Below are positions 54,501 through 63,355 of a DNA stretch of 64,000 bases, one piece after another (positions within the stretch are counted from its first letter, which is position 1; each line of letters opens with the position of its first letter). The position numbers were made by a program, and so were the translations under genes. Source of the DNA: Aquimarina intermedia (lineage in GTDB: Bacteria; Bacteroidota; Bacteroidia; Flavobacteriales; Flavobacteriaceae); contig NZ_VNHU01000004.1 in assembly GCF_008124785.1 (NCBI RefSeq), positions 124,001-188,000 of the forward strand. The letters are read 5' to 3'. Under the pieces are notes generated by a model. That model was not told the DNA's origin, did not search any database, and saw only the letters and a list, made by a program, of their open reading frames with translations.

Positions 54501-57454
54501 AACAAGGTTTGGGATATTCCGTCAGAAATAATATGATGAATATCAAATAATAAAAGAGATGCATTATCACTGGTTGGTAACACCCCTATTCTAAATAATG
54601 GTAATGATTCCAATGAAAATGGTTTTCTAAATTCTTTTACAACGTTTGCTGTATTTGTTCCTTCCGGATAATACTCTATCTCAAAAATGCCACTAGCTTT
54701 CACCACTTGAACTGGCTTTCCTTCAATGACTTCAAAAACGGTTCTAAGAATTTCATGCCGTGCAATTAAGTTGCTTACAGCTTTTTCTAATTTTGTTTTA
54801 TCCAATTCCCCTTTCAACTCATTAGCAAAAGGCATGTTATAGGTAGTACTTTGCTTATCGAATTGATAAATAAAATACAATCTTTTCTGTGCTGGAGATA
54901 ATGGATAAAAATCTTTAATATCTGCTACAGGAATAGGTGTCGTTATGAATTTCTCGGAATTCGCTATTAAGTTAGCCATATCACTAAGCTCACCATTCTC
55001 GAAAATTTGAGTAATATTAATGCTTAATTGAAAACTGCTCGCAATTTTATGCTTTAATAATACTGCTGCGAGCGAGTTTCCGCCCAGTTCAAAAAAATTA
55101 TCATCTCTTCCAATTACATCTTTATTTATCCGTAGTAACGTGCTCCAAATCTCTGTCAGTGCGATCTCAAATTCTCCAGTCGGTTGAATTTTTTCTTTTG
55201 TTTTAGTTTCAGCAAGTTTAAAAAGCTCAACCCTGTCTACCTTTCCGTTAGAAGTAATCGGAATTTTATCGACAAAAACAAAGCGTGTTGGAATCATATA
55301 CTCCAAGAGATGTTCTTCCAGATACATTTTCAAAATATCTTTATCTATTTCCTTTTTAGAAACATAAAACGCAATCAAGTACGAACTCTCTTCCTTTTCT
55401 CTAAGTAACACTACGGTATCACTTATTTCTGAAAAATTTATTAGCTGATTTTCTATTTCACCAAGCTCTATTCTATATCCTCGTAATTGTATTTGATGAT
55501 CGATTCTTCCGTGATACTCTAAATCACCATTATCAAGAATTCTCACCAAATCACCAGATTTATAAATTGTTTCTTCCTGCTTATAAGGATTCGTTATAAA
55601 TCGCTCTTTGGTAAGAGCTTCCATTCCTAAATATCCTTTTGCCACTCCAAGTCCTCCAACATAAAGTTCACCAATCATTCCTTTAGGCACTAAATTTCTT
55701 TGATAATCCATTACATAAGCTGAAAGTGTAGGCAGTGGTTTTCCAATATTACTCACGTTGTAATCTATGTCATGCTGGGTGATTTCGTGAAAAGTATTAT
55801 GAACAGTCGTCTCGGTTATTCCGTACATATTTATAACCTTGATATGGCTTCTTTTTTTAAACCAGACCTTTATTTTTGCCGGACTAAATGCTTCGCCTCC
55901 CAGTGCGATATATCTCAAATTGAGATCTGCCTTAATATGCTGCAGATCGTGATATACAAAATTGTAAAAAGCACTTGGTGTCTGTGTTAACACCGTTACT
56001 TTCTTTTCTCTAAGTATTTCAATAAAGGTAGCGGTATCAACTGCTGATTCTTTAGGGATGATAATCAAGGAACTACCATATAAGAGTGCCCCAAAAATTT
56101 CCCACACGCTTATATCAAAGCAAGGACTGTGAAACATGAGCCAAACATCATCAGGAACAAATGAAAAATTGAAATTATCATTAAAAAGTAACCGAACAAC
56201 ATTTTTATGGCTTATCATGACTCCTTTCGGATTACCTGTGGTTCCGGAAGTATAAATAATATAACTTAAATCTTCAGGAGATATAGTAACTGATACGGGG
56301 TTGATGCTAAAAGAGGCAGCAGCTTGAATAGAAAGTACTTTTACAGAACTAATCTCATCATCTTGGGTCACAGTAAGAACTAATTCTGTTTTACTATTAG
56401 TAATAATATACTCTTTCCTTTTTTCGGGATAATCAATATCGATAGGAACGTAGGCGGCCCCCACTTTTAAAATTCCGAGTATTCCAACAACTGTATCTTC
56501 TGATCTATCAGTTAAAAATCCTATAACATCGCCGGGTTTTACATTATTGTTTAGAAGAAGATTTGCTACTTGATTACTTCGCTCATCTAAATCTTTGTAG
56601 GTGAGTTGGGCACCTTTAAATTCTATAGCGATTTTATCTCCATAAATTTCAACTTGTTTTTTAAATAAACTACACAAGGTTTCATCTTCAGGATATTTTA
56701 CATTAGTGAAATCCAACTCTTGTAACAACAGCTTTCTGTTTTCCTCAGAGGTAAGTTCGATTTCAGAAATAGAAACAGTGCTTTGAAGAAGTAAATTTTT
56801 TAAAAGGTCAAAAAAGAGTTGTGCCAGTTTCTCAATAGTCTTTGCATCATATTTTTGGCTATTATAATCAATAGTAAGTTCTAAATTTTGATGTATGTCG
56901 AAAATAAAAAGTAAATCCAATTCCAGCTTATTGATGCTACTATCTTCTTGAACTCCTTTACTCCAACATCCTATTGAAGATATTTCGTTAGCGTTCACTA
57001 CCCTATCTTTGAGTAGAGAAAAAATAGAGCAATTGGTTTGGGTATTCCCTTTTATAATTTTATTCTTGGTAGTATTGAGTACTTCCTTGAAGCTTTGATT
57101 TTGAAAATTTTCTATACGAATCGGAAGTACGGTGCCTTCTTGATTGCTGGCATCAGAATCTAAAAAATCAGGTGTAAAAAATAACACATCGTTAGCTCCT
57201 GAACACTTTTGAGCCATTACCAACAAATTGGTGGCAAGAAAGATTTGTCTCCCTTTTAGAGATTCAGAAACGGCAAGAAATTTTTGATTTAGTTCATTAT
57301 CAGCAACTAGAGTACAACTGTCACGTCCTTGTCGGATATGAAGCGGTTGTTTTGGTTGAAAAGAGTTGAAAAAATCTGTAAAGTTATAATCTAATAATTG
57401 TTTAGCCCAATAACTTTTATGTCTAATATCGTCTTTATATGGTGTAGTATTCAT
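48572..57454 (-). CDS. NRPS2: partial C-A-T-C-A-T-C-A-T (Thr-like, Thr, Ser)
   Basis: 2960 residues. The first 235 match only the C-terminal lobe of a condensation domain, with no HHxxxDG. Three A-T units follow with carriers FFELGGNSLAAV (about 791), YFAIGGDSITAI (about 1830) and FFEIGGHSLNAT (about 2904). The C domain near 975 reads IHHIISDGIS. The third (motif HHAISDGWS near 2040, opening VYPMSNIEKAMCFIQL) is of a different subtype. A pockets by eye: DIWTAGMVHK (Thr-like tail), DFWNIGMIHK (threonine, one conservative change from DFWNIGMVHK) and DVWHISFIDK (serine type). The C-terminal tail NKIEL may dock to the TubC-like domain of NRPS3, whose gene begins 6 bp on. Confidence 0.93.
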   Translation of the reverse strand: MNTTPYKDDIRHKSYWAKQLLDYNFTDFFNSFQPKQPLHIRQGRDSCTLVADNELNQKFLAVSESLKGRQIFLATNLLVMAQKCSGANDVLFFTPDFLDSDASNQEGTVLPIRIENFQNQSFKEVLNTTKNKIIKGNTQTNCSIFSLLKDRVVNANEISSIGCWSKGVQEDSSINKLELDLLFIFDIHQNLELTIDYNSQKYDAKTIEKLAQLFFDLLKNLLLQSTVSISEIELTSEENRKLLLQELDFTNVKYPEDETLCSLFKKQVEIYGDKIAIEFKGAQLTYKDLDERSNQVANLLLNNNVKPGDVIGFLTDRSEDTVVGILGILKVGAAYVPIDIDYPEKRKEYIITNSKTELVLTVTQDDEISSVKVLSIQAAASFSINPVSVTISPEDLSYIIYTSGTTGNPKGVMISHKNVVRLLFNDNFNFSFVPDDVWLMFHSPCFDISVWEIFGALLYGSSLIIIPKESAVDTATFIEILREKKVTVLTQTPSAFYNFVYHDLQHIKADLNLRYIALGGEAFSPAKIKVWFKKRSHIKVINMYGITETTVHNTFHEITQHDIDYNVSNIGKPLPTLSAYVMDYQRNLVPKGMIGELYVGGLGVAKGYLGMEALTKERFITNPYKQEETIYKSGDLVRILDNGDLEYHGRIDHQIQLRGYRIELGEIENQLINFSEISDTVVLLREKEESSYLIAFYVSKKEIDKDILKMYLEEHLLEYMIPTRFVFVDKIPITSNGKVDRVELFKLAETKTKEKIQPTGEFEIALTEIWSTLLRINKDVIGRDDNFFELGGNSLAAVLLKHKIASSFQLSINITQIFENGELSDMANLIANSEKFITTPIPVADIKDFYPLSPAQKRLYFIYQFDKQSTTYNMPFANELKGELDKTKLEKAVSNLIARHEILRTVFEVIEGKPVQVVKASGIFEIEYYPEGTNTANVVKEFRKPFSLESLPLFRIGVLPTSDNASLLLFDIHHIISDGISQTLLLDELISFYNGVELPAPKLQYKDYVAWFNSNEQRTILERQKQYWLSKFTEVPVSLNLPSDHKRPIQKSYKGDTLSFQFDSVTTQEIKRTAQECGVSVYMLLLALYTLFISKVSQEEDIVIGTITSGRVHPDMEKLLGVFVGTLPIRIAIDSTKSFEQLLAVVKKDVVQALEHQSYPYEDLIDNLKLDRNTSRNPLFDICMVFQNFEKASEEIKNISIENHETNYKLSKFDLSFIVHEFSDSLYFGFEYSTEIFNQATIERFISIFQTISSQALASRDEKIATIKIIDVKDQNKLKRSLSSFSNEPKLTSTVIEVIGKRVKETPNAVAVSFGKEQLTYHQLEEKANRVASFLQSKGVKRGSIIAVLLDRSPTMITTLIGIMKTGAAYLPIDLDSPAKRTQQLLDDSNARALLTTSDLKSNFALTHEVFLVDELDSFSFNPCTVTEKLSPNDSAYILYTSGTSGNPKGVVVTHKNLMNMFFHPKFLFDFSSKDVWTMFHRYCFDFSVWEMFGALVFGGKLVLISKEDSLDPLQFMYILKKEKVTVLNQTPTAFKSLMQEDLKQHDTPLENLRYVIFGGEKLNPKNLLEWHVKYPSTRLVNMYGITETTIHVTYKELSNQEIKNNTASVGKPLPGYYTYILDKDMQFLPKGYPGELYVGGNGVAQGYLNNAELTKNKFIKDPYRKDGTLYKTGDLVKINHENELEYLGRIDHQIQLKGFRIELGEIEIALSNYRFIHDAKVVIKERDDEVFLVAYYTADKELETVQLRRLLTRSIPLYMIPSYFVHVEHLSLTANGKLNVGALPNPVFVSSKGYVAPNTPVEKQIAHIWSTTLGVETIGVNDNYFAIGGDSITAIRVISMLNNLLITHIKIVDLYNHQTIKELASYVTNEDAEESDHFYSETEVELEQFNTSYLSKKPDETIEVVYPMSNIEKAMCFIQLKNTDDTLYYEQLLWDVAYENFSIEALTKALFLISKKQNALRTAFDLSENAHVIYKELSIDVPFRDISDETKTNQLEIIKKDMEHSRKNCFMLDEPPLWKMSVYKINKNHHTLLFEIHHAISDGWSIATFTNELNNTYKTLLLDADYTPTPLKSGYREFIIEEIVHDKKQEGIAYWKKELKDFKKFTFGHTASESSFKSLRVPLENDLFNKLDELASKRNTTVKNIFFAAYLQTLNLLSYENDIVAGLVTFNRLIGEDGIDVFGNFLNTIPVRFQFKDAFTSKKLLDALDEKLKEIKTHDRTSLFKIGRAIGLKDFTQNPITDLLFNFTSFHVTYELSLEKINHSEKIEKVEIKDFIRGHGLFEVSVNGVKDNCFIQYDYVTSFLSDEKFRQFQSIFTRLLSFFTTDYNTEIRLEHLMPKQHKLLTKTFNDEKVTYPKEKTFLDYFNEQVKKASVNVALHFEGKTLTYKEVDDKSNKLAKYLLSSGLQAEELVPISLERSFEMVIAIVGILKAGGAYVPIDPLYPIARKSYIINDTVARFIITNSKEKEVLKTVHETLEFICLETTTLENSNYFEGNLPDVCSSHLAYVIYTSGTTGKPKGVLNTHAGIFNRLLWMQSYLEIDNRDIFLQKTTYCFDVSVWEFLLPLMFGARLVIAKPEGQRDSQYIANLIRERGVTHVHFVPSMLSVFLQLNTTIENLTYLKSIICSGEALNVPLAKRFMDKLPNITLHNFYGPTEAAIDVTAIEIKPKHIKSGIVPIGYPVANTQLYIVNDTMQLQPVGVPGEIIIGGVQVAKGYLNKKALSDEKFIKNPFVNDAYSLYRTGDLGQWLEDGSIQYLGRIDDQIKLRGYRIELGEIETQLLSFDKIVDAVAIVKSNKAEDSFIVGYYVASEDFEHQELTSFLLEKLPSYMIPSFYSRLEKMPLTVNGKLDRKKLPEVTLDTTEIFEAPTTDLEKKIVTIWAEILDIDSHTISINKSFFEIGGHSLNATVLINKLSKEFEKEFPLQEIFTKNTVKDMAEYIGLRLWLSQKGAKEINKIEL

Positions 57455-57532
57455 AAGTCAATTCTATAAGTAAAAAATATAGCTGCTTGTTCCAAAGTAT
57501 ATTTAACGAGAATTCCAAGATTGGAAAAATAA

Positions 57533-58591
57533 TTATGGCTTGGAGGTGTATAACATGTATCTGCCGAAGGATTTTTCTTTTGGATTTTTTTTCCATTCGC
57601 GATACTTTTTGGTGTAAGATAAAAGTGTTTCGGTATTTGATAGTCGTCTAAAAAATATACCTCCCCAAATATCATCCCACTGACAATAGGCCTCACTTTT
57701 CCGTAAAATTTCATGAGCCTGCTTTAATCTATAACACGGTATGGAAGGACAAAGGTGATGCACCAAATGATAGCGGTCGCCATGTCTCCCGAATATAAAA
57801 TTCTCGATACCATTCCCATGACGATTTCTTGTCAAAAGTAATTCAGCATTTTCAGATTCTGGTAAAGGATAATGTTCTGCCAGTTCTGCAATCCATCCTA
57901 TGGTAATATAAGTTGTAAAAAGAGGTATCATCCAGAAAATTAGAAAATCCAAAAATAAACCAGAAAAACCTATGGTAGTGAGGATTACTACCCATAATGC
58001 AAAAAAACGAAGGCGTTCTTTTTTGAACTCATTTTTGTTTTTGCGAGATAAATTTTTAGTATCGTAAAATACGCGGTCATTATAAATAAATCGTATATAT
58101 TCAATCGTTCTATACCCAATAAGAGTTAAGATAATATTCTTTAAAAAGAAAATACTATATCTTTCGTTATCATCATACAATCCCATAGAAAGCTGGAAAT
58201 TATAATCTGGATCTTTCTCTTCATCACCGCAATGGGGATGATGTCCATGAAGGTGTGTTTTTTTATATGGGATTAGTAAATGTAATATTAGATAGGAAGT
58301 AAAATATGTACCTAATATATCGTTCAACTTTTTGTTTGGAGAGAGCAGCCCGTGTGCAGCTTCGTGAAGTAGATTAGCCATAACACGCTGCACGGATCCG
58401 ATAACTACAATACTAATTAAATAAAACCAAAAGGAAACTTTATAACATAAATAAATTGACAATGCTACTAATAAGTAATTAAACAGTATAATAGATACTG
58501 CAGACAGGGTATTACTATCTTTTAGTTTCAGAACTTCAATTCTTAGTTCTTTTGGAATATTTAGACTGTCGAAGTTATTAATCGTGTTCAT
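57533..58591 (-). CDS. Membrane fatty acid desaturase-like protein
   Basis: 352 residues with four or more membrane helices and the three histidine boxes of acyl-lipid desaturases: HEAAHGLLSPNK, HLHGHHPHCGDEEKDPDYNF and YHLVHHLCPSIPCYRLKQAH. They bind a di-iron centre that removes hydrogens from an acyl chain or hydroxylates it. The gene lies 78 bp upstream of NRPS2 inside the cluster, so it may desaturate or hydroxylate the lipid part of the product; tailoring of an amino acid side chain is also possible. The cluster shows no fatty acyl-AMP ligase in this window, so a lipid tail is not proven. Confidence 0.85.
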   Translation of the reverse strand: MNTINNFDSLNIPKELRIEVLKLKDSNTLSAVSIILFNYLLVALSIYLCYKVSFWFYLISIVVIGSVQRVMANLLHEAAHGLLSPNKKLNDILGTYFTSYLILHLLIPYKKTHLHGHHPHCGDEEKDPDYNFQLSMGLYDDNERYSIFFLKNIILTLIGYRTIEYIRFIYNDRVFYDTKNLSRKNKNEFKKERLRFFALWVVILTTIGFSGLFLDFLIFWMIPLFTTYITIGWIAELAEHYPLPESENAELLLTRNRHGNGIENFIFGRHGDRYHLVHHLCPSIPCYRLKQAHEILRKSEAYCQWDDIWGGIFFRRLSNTETLLSYTKKYREWKKNPKEKSFGRYMLYTSKP

Positions 58592-58693
58592 TTTCTTTTT
58601 AATTTTAATTATATGAGTAGTTAAAAATACCTAAGGGTTTATATAGACTAATCCGGAGAGGCATTGCAGTAGATATACCTAGAGCATCACTCT

Positions 58694-60073
58694 TTAATAC
58701 GTTGAAGGACTGTCCTTTATATTTTTTATGTATTTTTCAAAAAATTCAATTCCCAACGAAAATTCTTGTTGTTCTCTGAAAATGTTAAAAAATTTATGCA
58801 TTGCTATTTTTATTTCTTCGTCGGATGTAACCGCAGCAATAAGCCTGATCATTTCGGTACAATTAATTGTGTCCAGGTTTCCTAAAAGCCCTAATTTATG
58901 ATACAGAATTCTTGAAGCATTACCGGGTTGATCTCCCAAGACAGGAAATACAATTGAGGGTTTTCCGTGATAAAGTGCCTCTCGTAAAGTACCTAATCCT
59001 GCATGGCAAATAATTAAATAAACATCTTCAAAAATCGCCATGTGAGAGACCCAAGAATATATATAAACATTTGAAAGTATACTGATCCCTTTCAGGTCGG
59101 ATTCGTCTCCAATTTGTACTATAAAATTATACGAATCCTAGAGTTGCATAGCGGCTTGAATAATAAATTTGAAAAAGTTAACCCTTAACTTTTTATCAGT
59201 ATATTCTGGCATGAAACCAAGAGTGACATAAATATTCTTTCGGTTCAAATCAAGTTTTACCCAATCGAAATTCACATTTTCTTTTCGGTTCAAAAGAATG
59301 GAGCTTCCGGCATAAAAAATTTCATCACTACGTTTTCTATGAGGAAAATCAAATTCTTGTGGACAACATAAAATGCAAGGAATACTTATTCTGAAATCAT
59401 TCAAGGGATAATCCCCCCAAAGTAATCTAAAGTCATTCTTCCTAAAAAACTGCTTAAAATTAATTTTAGGAATTTTAGAAAAACCAAACATCCATCGCAA
59501 TACTAAAAGATTCAATATTTTATATTTCCAATGCACAAAAACATAAATTATGAGCCAATCCTTTAATATAAATAGCGAATCCTTCAGGTTCTTTTTTTTA
59601 GATGGAACATAATTGGTATGTACTGATGGCAAATTCAGATTAAATTCTGTTAATAACGTAATGCTTATACCCAATAAAGGAACTCCAAGTTTCACAAATG
59701 GAACGGTCCATGATGTATTGAGTACCTCAAAAATAACAAGTGCGGGTGGTGACTTCTTATAATGTTGATAGCACTTAACAAGCAACCCTTTTTCAAACTC
59801 CAGCTTTGCTTTAAAGTTTTTTCGTTTCTGTTTATTGGTCATCTTATCCGTTGTCACAGTAGATTCGACAGCGACATCTGGGTTTTCGAAAGTGACGTGG
59901 TTAAATTGATTTTCTTCAAAATATTTGATCGCTTTTTGATTGAAAACACCTACATACTCCACTTCATAACCATGATGTATTAATAGAGTTGCAATAAGTT
60001 GAGTTGATCTTAAACTACTTGCTTCCTACTTAATGAGAGTACAAATTAGTTCTTTCTGTAGCTTTTTAAGCAT
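58694..60073 (-). pseudogene. GT1-family glycosyltransferase interrupted by two in-frame TAG codons
   Basis: One continuous minus-strand frame from an ATG at 60073 to 58694 (about 459 codons) contains TAG codons at 60026-60028 and 59138-59140 and no frameshift. The middle reads HHGYEVEYVGVFNQKAIKYF and NIYVTLGFMPEY, and after the second TAG comes CHAGLGTLREALYHGKPSIV then FPVLGDQPGNASRI, the nucleotide-sugar binding signature of UGT/MGT enzymes. The N-terminal beta-strand with the usual GHxxS/T loop is poorly preserved. TAG is a normal stop in this genome (NRPS4 ends with it), so this is best read as recent loss of function. It lies between NRPS1 and the desaturase and may once have glycosylated the peptide. 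Confidence 0.75.
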
Positions 60074-60140
60074 ATTTATAGATATTACACAACATAAATT
60101 GTTATTTCAATTGAAGAGTAAGAATTCAGCCTGAGATATA

Positions 60141-63100
60141 TTAAAAATTAAAAGAAATCTCATCTTTTTCTACCTCGTTCAACATGTCTTCATCTTGAAG
60201 TAAATTTGAGATTTTGACATCAATGTTCTCAGCAATTGTATGAACTAATTGAACAAACTGACTTCCCAAAAGCTTCATATCCTCTTCAGTGAAAAGAGCA
60301 GTATAATATTCAAACCTGAAACAAAACTTCTCCGACTCTTCAGTAGCAAAAAGACTTAGAGGATATTTAGAGGTTTCATTATCCAATGAATACGATCTAA
60401 AATCCATTTCTGAATTCTCAATTACAGAGAAATCAAAATTTTGAAATACAAACATGGTATCAAATAATTCATCTGCAATATTTTGAGATGTATTTTGGAG
60501 CAGATTTTTCTTAATGTGTGACAAATCATAAATTTGATTTTCACTACTTTGAAGCAAGATGTTATGTAGTTCAGGCAGAATTTCACTGTATGAGGAATTC
60601 TTATCTGAGTTAAAGCGTATAGGTAATGTTTTTGAAAACATTCCAATCATAGCTAACAATTCATTTTGTATACGACCCAACGTATTAATACCAATTATAA
60701 TATCTCGTTGCCCGGTAAGTTTGAATAAAAAAAGATGGTATATCGAGTATAGTACAGAGAAAGGCGTAATATTTTTTTCTGAAAAAGATTGGACAATAGT
60801 ATCTATCTTGTGTTTTTCGATATAAAATGTGAAAGAACTGCCTCCAGAATTAGATAGATTTTCAACTTTAAAGTTTACGGGTAGCTGAAGTTTAGGTATA
60901 TCATTGCCAAGCATGGTATGCCAGAAATTCTTAGTGTTTACATATTCTTCTGTTTTTCTGAATTGGTTCTCCCATTCTGAATAGTCTCTGAACCGAAATT
61001 CTAGTGGTGGTAATTTACTGTCATTATAACAAGCTACAAATTCCTTTAAAAGTATAATTTGAGACATTCCATCACAAATAATATGATGTGTATCTAATAC
61101 CAGAACATTCTTGAAGCCTTCAGCATTAATAACTGCAACACGTAACAAAGGTGATTTACTTAAATTAAATGGACTAATAAAAACGTTTATTGCTTCGGTT
61201 ATATGTTGATCAGTACCTTGAGTAAAAATCTCTTCAATTTGAAAGGGCACATCATCACTAATTTTTTGCCATAGAACATTTTCTTGGTAAGTGAAACTCG
61301 TTCTAAAAGCTTCATGTCTTGCAATAAGTTGCTTAAAAATATCTTCCATCTTTTGGATGCTAACTTCTTCAGATATTTCCCATGCAAGAGGTAGATTATA
61401 CGATACGTCTTCCTTGTTAGTTTCGTATTGGTAGAATATTCGTTCCTGATTGGTTGTTAAAGGATATAATTTCTTGGTATCAGATTTTGTTAGTTTCAGA
61501 ACATCTTCTTTTTGAAGTGAACATATTTTGATTGCCTGTTCTTCAATTGTTAAGTTGTTAAAAATTTCACTAAGAGCAATACGTACATTGAACTTTTTAT
61601 ATATTACTCCAATTAATCGCATTAAAGAAATTGAATTACCACCTACCTTTAAAAAATTAGCATCTATTGAAATCGCTTGAACCCCCAAAATATCAGTCCA
61701 AATATCATGTAGCAGTTTTTCGATATCATTTGATGGCGCTTTACTAGATGATACTTCAGTATTTCTGTGTTTTAATAATTTTTGAACGTCAGTTTTTCCA
61801 TTTTCTAATAATGGGAACTCGTCAAGAACATGGATTTGAGAAGGTATCATATAACTTGGGAGTTTTGTATGGAGGAATGTTTCCTTAAAATCACTTTGTA
61901 TATCCTTACTAGCTTTTTTAAGCACAATGAACGCTTCTAACGACTCTATGGTTTTTTTCTCATCCTCGATATTAGGAATAACCAAAGCTTCTTTCACAGT
62001 AGGATGAGATATTATAGCGTTTTCTATTTCTGCCAACTCTATACGAATCCCTCTAAGTTTTATTTGTCTATCGGTGCGGCCTAGCAAATCAAAATTACCG
62101 TCAATTAGTTTCTTTACTGTATCACCTGTTTTAAAAGCGGTAAATGTTTCATCGTTAATAGTTAAGTTAACAAATTTTTCTGCCTGTAATACCTCATCTT
62201 TTAAATAGCCATTAGTTAGGTATTTGGTAGCAATATATAATTCACCGGGTACCAAGGGACCACATATATTCATCTGCTCATTCAATACTTGAAAATGAGT
62301 ATCGTCTATAGGTTTGCCAATAGGTATTCTCATTTTACTTACATCAGAAGGTTTCAAATGATAACATGAACGAATCATAGTAGTTTCGGTAGCACCATAA
62401 AAATTAACTAACCGAATATCGGTATTAAATTTATTGAACCAATTTTCTAATTCTGAAGGAATAATACGTTCGCCCGAAAGAAAAACATAATGCAGTGATT
62501 TGAAATGAGTGGAAGTTATATCTGCAGTATTAAACAACTTGAAAACACTTGGTACACAATGAATATAATTAATAGCCATTTTTTCTATCCAAGGAATCAT
62601 TTGATCTGAAGTATAAAAAGCATCTTCTTGAGGAATACAAATTGTTCCGCCACTTAAAAGTGGTGCAAATACATCTCTCAAAAATGCATCAAAGTACGGG
62701 CTAATAAATTGGCTAAATCTAGCTGCCGGTTCAAAAGAGAACGCATTTATCTCCCATTTTAAAAATTGAAGTAAGCTTTCATTTTTACCAATGATACCTT
62801 TGGGCTCTCCGGTAGATCCCGATGTAAAATACAGATAAATATCATCTTCACTTCTCCATTTCGGAAATGAAATATTACTTTCAGAGAATGCCTCAGAAAA
62901 AATATCTTCTATATAAAAATGATTGTTTGTTTTAATTTGTAGAGGCTTGTCATTTTTTGAGGTGATAATTGTATTAATTTCGGCCTTTTCTAAAATCTTT
63001 TTCTTTCTATCTATTGGAAGTTCTGTGTCTATAGGAACAAAAATATTTCGCGATAGAAAAATTCCAATAGCAGCCTTTATTATGGAGGATTTATGGGATA

Positions 63101-63269
63101 CACTTACTCCAATGTAAGATTGCTCTTCTATTCCTTTAGATTTGATAAAAGAAGCTATTTTCAAAGACTGTGTTAACAATTGAGAATAGCTGATTTCTTC
63201 CTTATCGTGTATGGCCACGTTATCCTTAAAGCGTTTTAAGCTCTCTAATAATTCTTTCTGAAAAATCAT
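60141..63269 (-). CDS. NRPS1: A-T-C protein, unknown specificity
   Basis: 1042 residues. It begins directly with an adenylation domain (1 to about 510): DIYLYFTSGSTGEPKGIIG, YGATETT and ENGKTDVQKL with the catalytic Lys. The carrier domain is FLKVGGNSISLMRL (Ser about 544) and a condensation domain (about 620-1040) has intact THHIICDGMS near 730. There is no A domain after it, so its C domain must act with the first A-T of NRPS2, which has only half a C domain. The pocket by eye is DARHFSFMIK, which I do not recognise. It could be the first NRPS of the line, or follow another outside the window. The C-terminus ends DEISFNF. Confidence 0.9.
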   Translation of the reverse strand: MIFQKELLESLKRFKDNVAIHDKEEISYSQLLTQSLKIASFIKSKGIEEQSYIGVSVSHKSSIIKAAIGIFLSRNIFVPIDTELPIDRKKKILEKAEINTIITSKNDKPLQIKTNNHFYIEDIFSEAFSESNISFPKWRSEDDIYLYFTSGSTGEPKGIIGKNESLLQFLKWEINAFSFEPAARFSQFISPYFDAFLRDVFAPLLSGGTICIPQEDAFYTSDQMIPWIEKMAINYIHCVPSVFKLFNTADITSTHFKSLHYVFLSGERIIPSELENWFNKFNTDIRLVNFYGATETTMIRSCYHLKPSDVSKMRIPIGKPIDDTHFQVLNEQMNICGPLVPGELYIATKYLTNGYLKDEVLQAEKFVNLTINDETFTAFKTGDTVKKLIDGNFDLLGRTDRQIKLRGIRIELAEIENAIISHPTVKEALVIPNIEDEKKTIESLEAFIVLKKASKDIQSDFKETFLHTKLPSYMIPSQIHVLDEFPLLENGKTDVQKLLKHRNTEVSSSKAPSNDIEKLLHDIWTDILGVQAISIDANFLKVGGNSISLMRLIGVIYKKFNVRIALSEIFNNLTIEEQAIKICSLQKEDVLKLTKSDTKKLYPLTTNQERIFYQYETNKEDVSYNLPLAWEISEEVSIQKMEDIFKQLIARHEAFRTSFTYQENVLWQKISDDVPFQIEEIFTQGTDQHITEAINVFISPFNLSKSPLLRVAVINAEGFKNVLVLDTHHIICDGMSQIILLKEFVACYNDSKLPPLEFRFRDYSEWENQFRKTEEYVNTKNFWHTMLGNDIPKLQLPVNFKVENLSNSGGSSFTFYIEKHKIDTIVQSFSEKNITPFSVLYSIYHLFLFKLTGQRDIIIGINTLGRIQNELLAMIGMFSKTLPIRFNSDKNSSYSEILPELHNILLQSSENQIYDLSHIKKNLLQNTSQNIADELFDTMFVFQNFDFSVIENSEMDFRSYSLDNETSKYPLSLFATEESEKFCFRFEYYTALFTEEDMKLLGSQFVQLVHTIAENIDVKISNLLQDEDMLNEVEKDEISFNF

Positions 63270-63355
63270 AAATGCTTTTTTAAATAGATGATAATTTAAT
63301 TTTCTGAAGCGTACCGTACGCTCATGCGAATGATGATAGGTAACTTTTCTCTCGT

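Noticed and set aside
57451-57714. Short open frame overlapping the desaturase 3' end
   Set aside because: It lies in another frame of the desaturase coding sequence and resembles no protein; a shadow.
58694-60073. TAG recoding (amber read as an amino acid) to explain the interrupted glycosyltransferase and HD gene
   Set aside because: NRPS4 ends naturally with TAG, and the HD gene also has a large deletion, so ordinary decay explains both.
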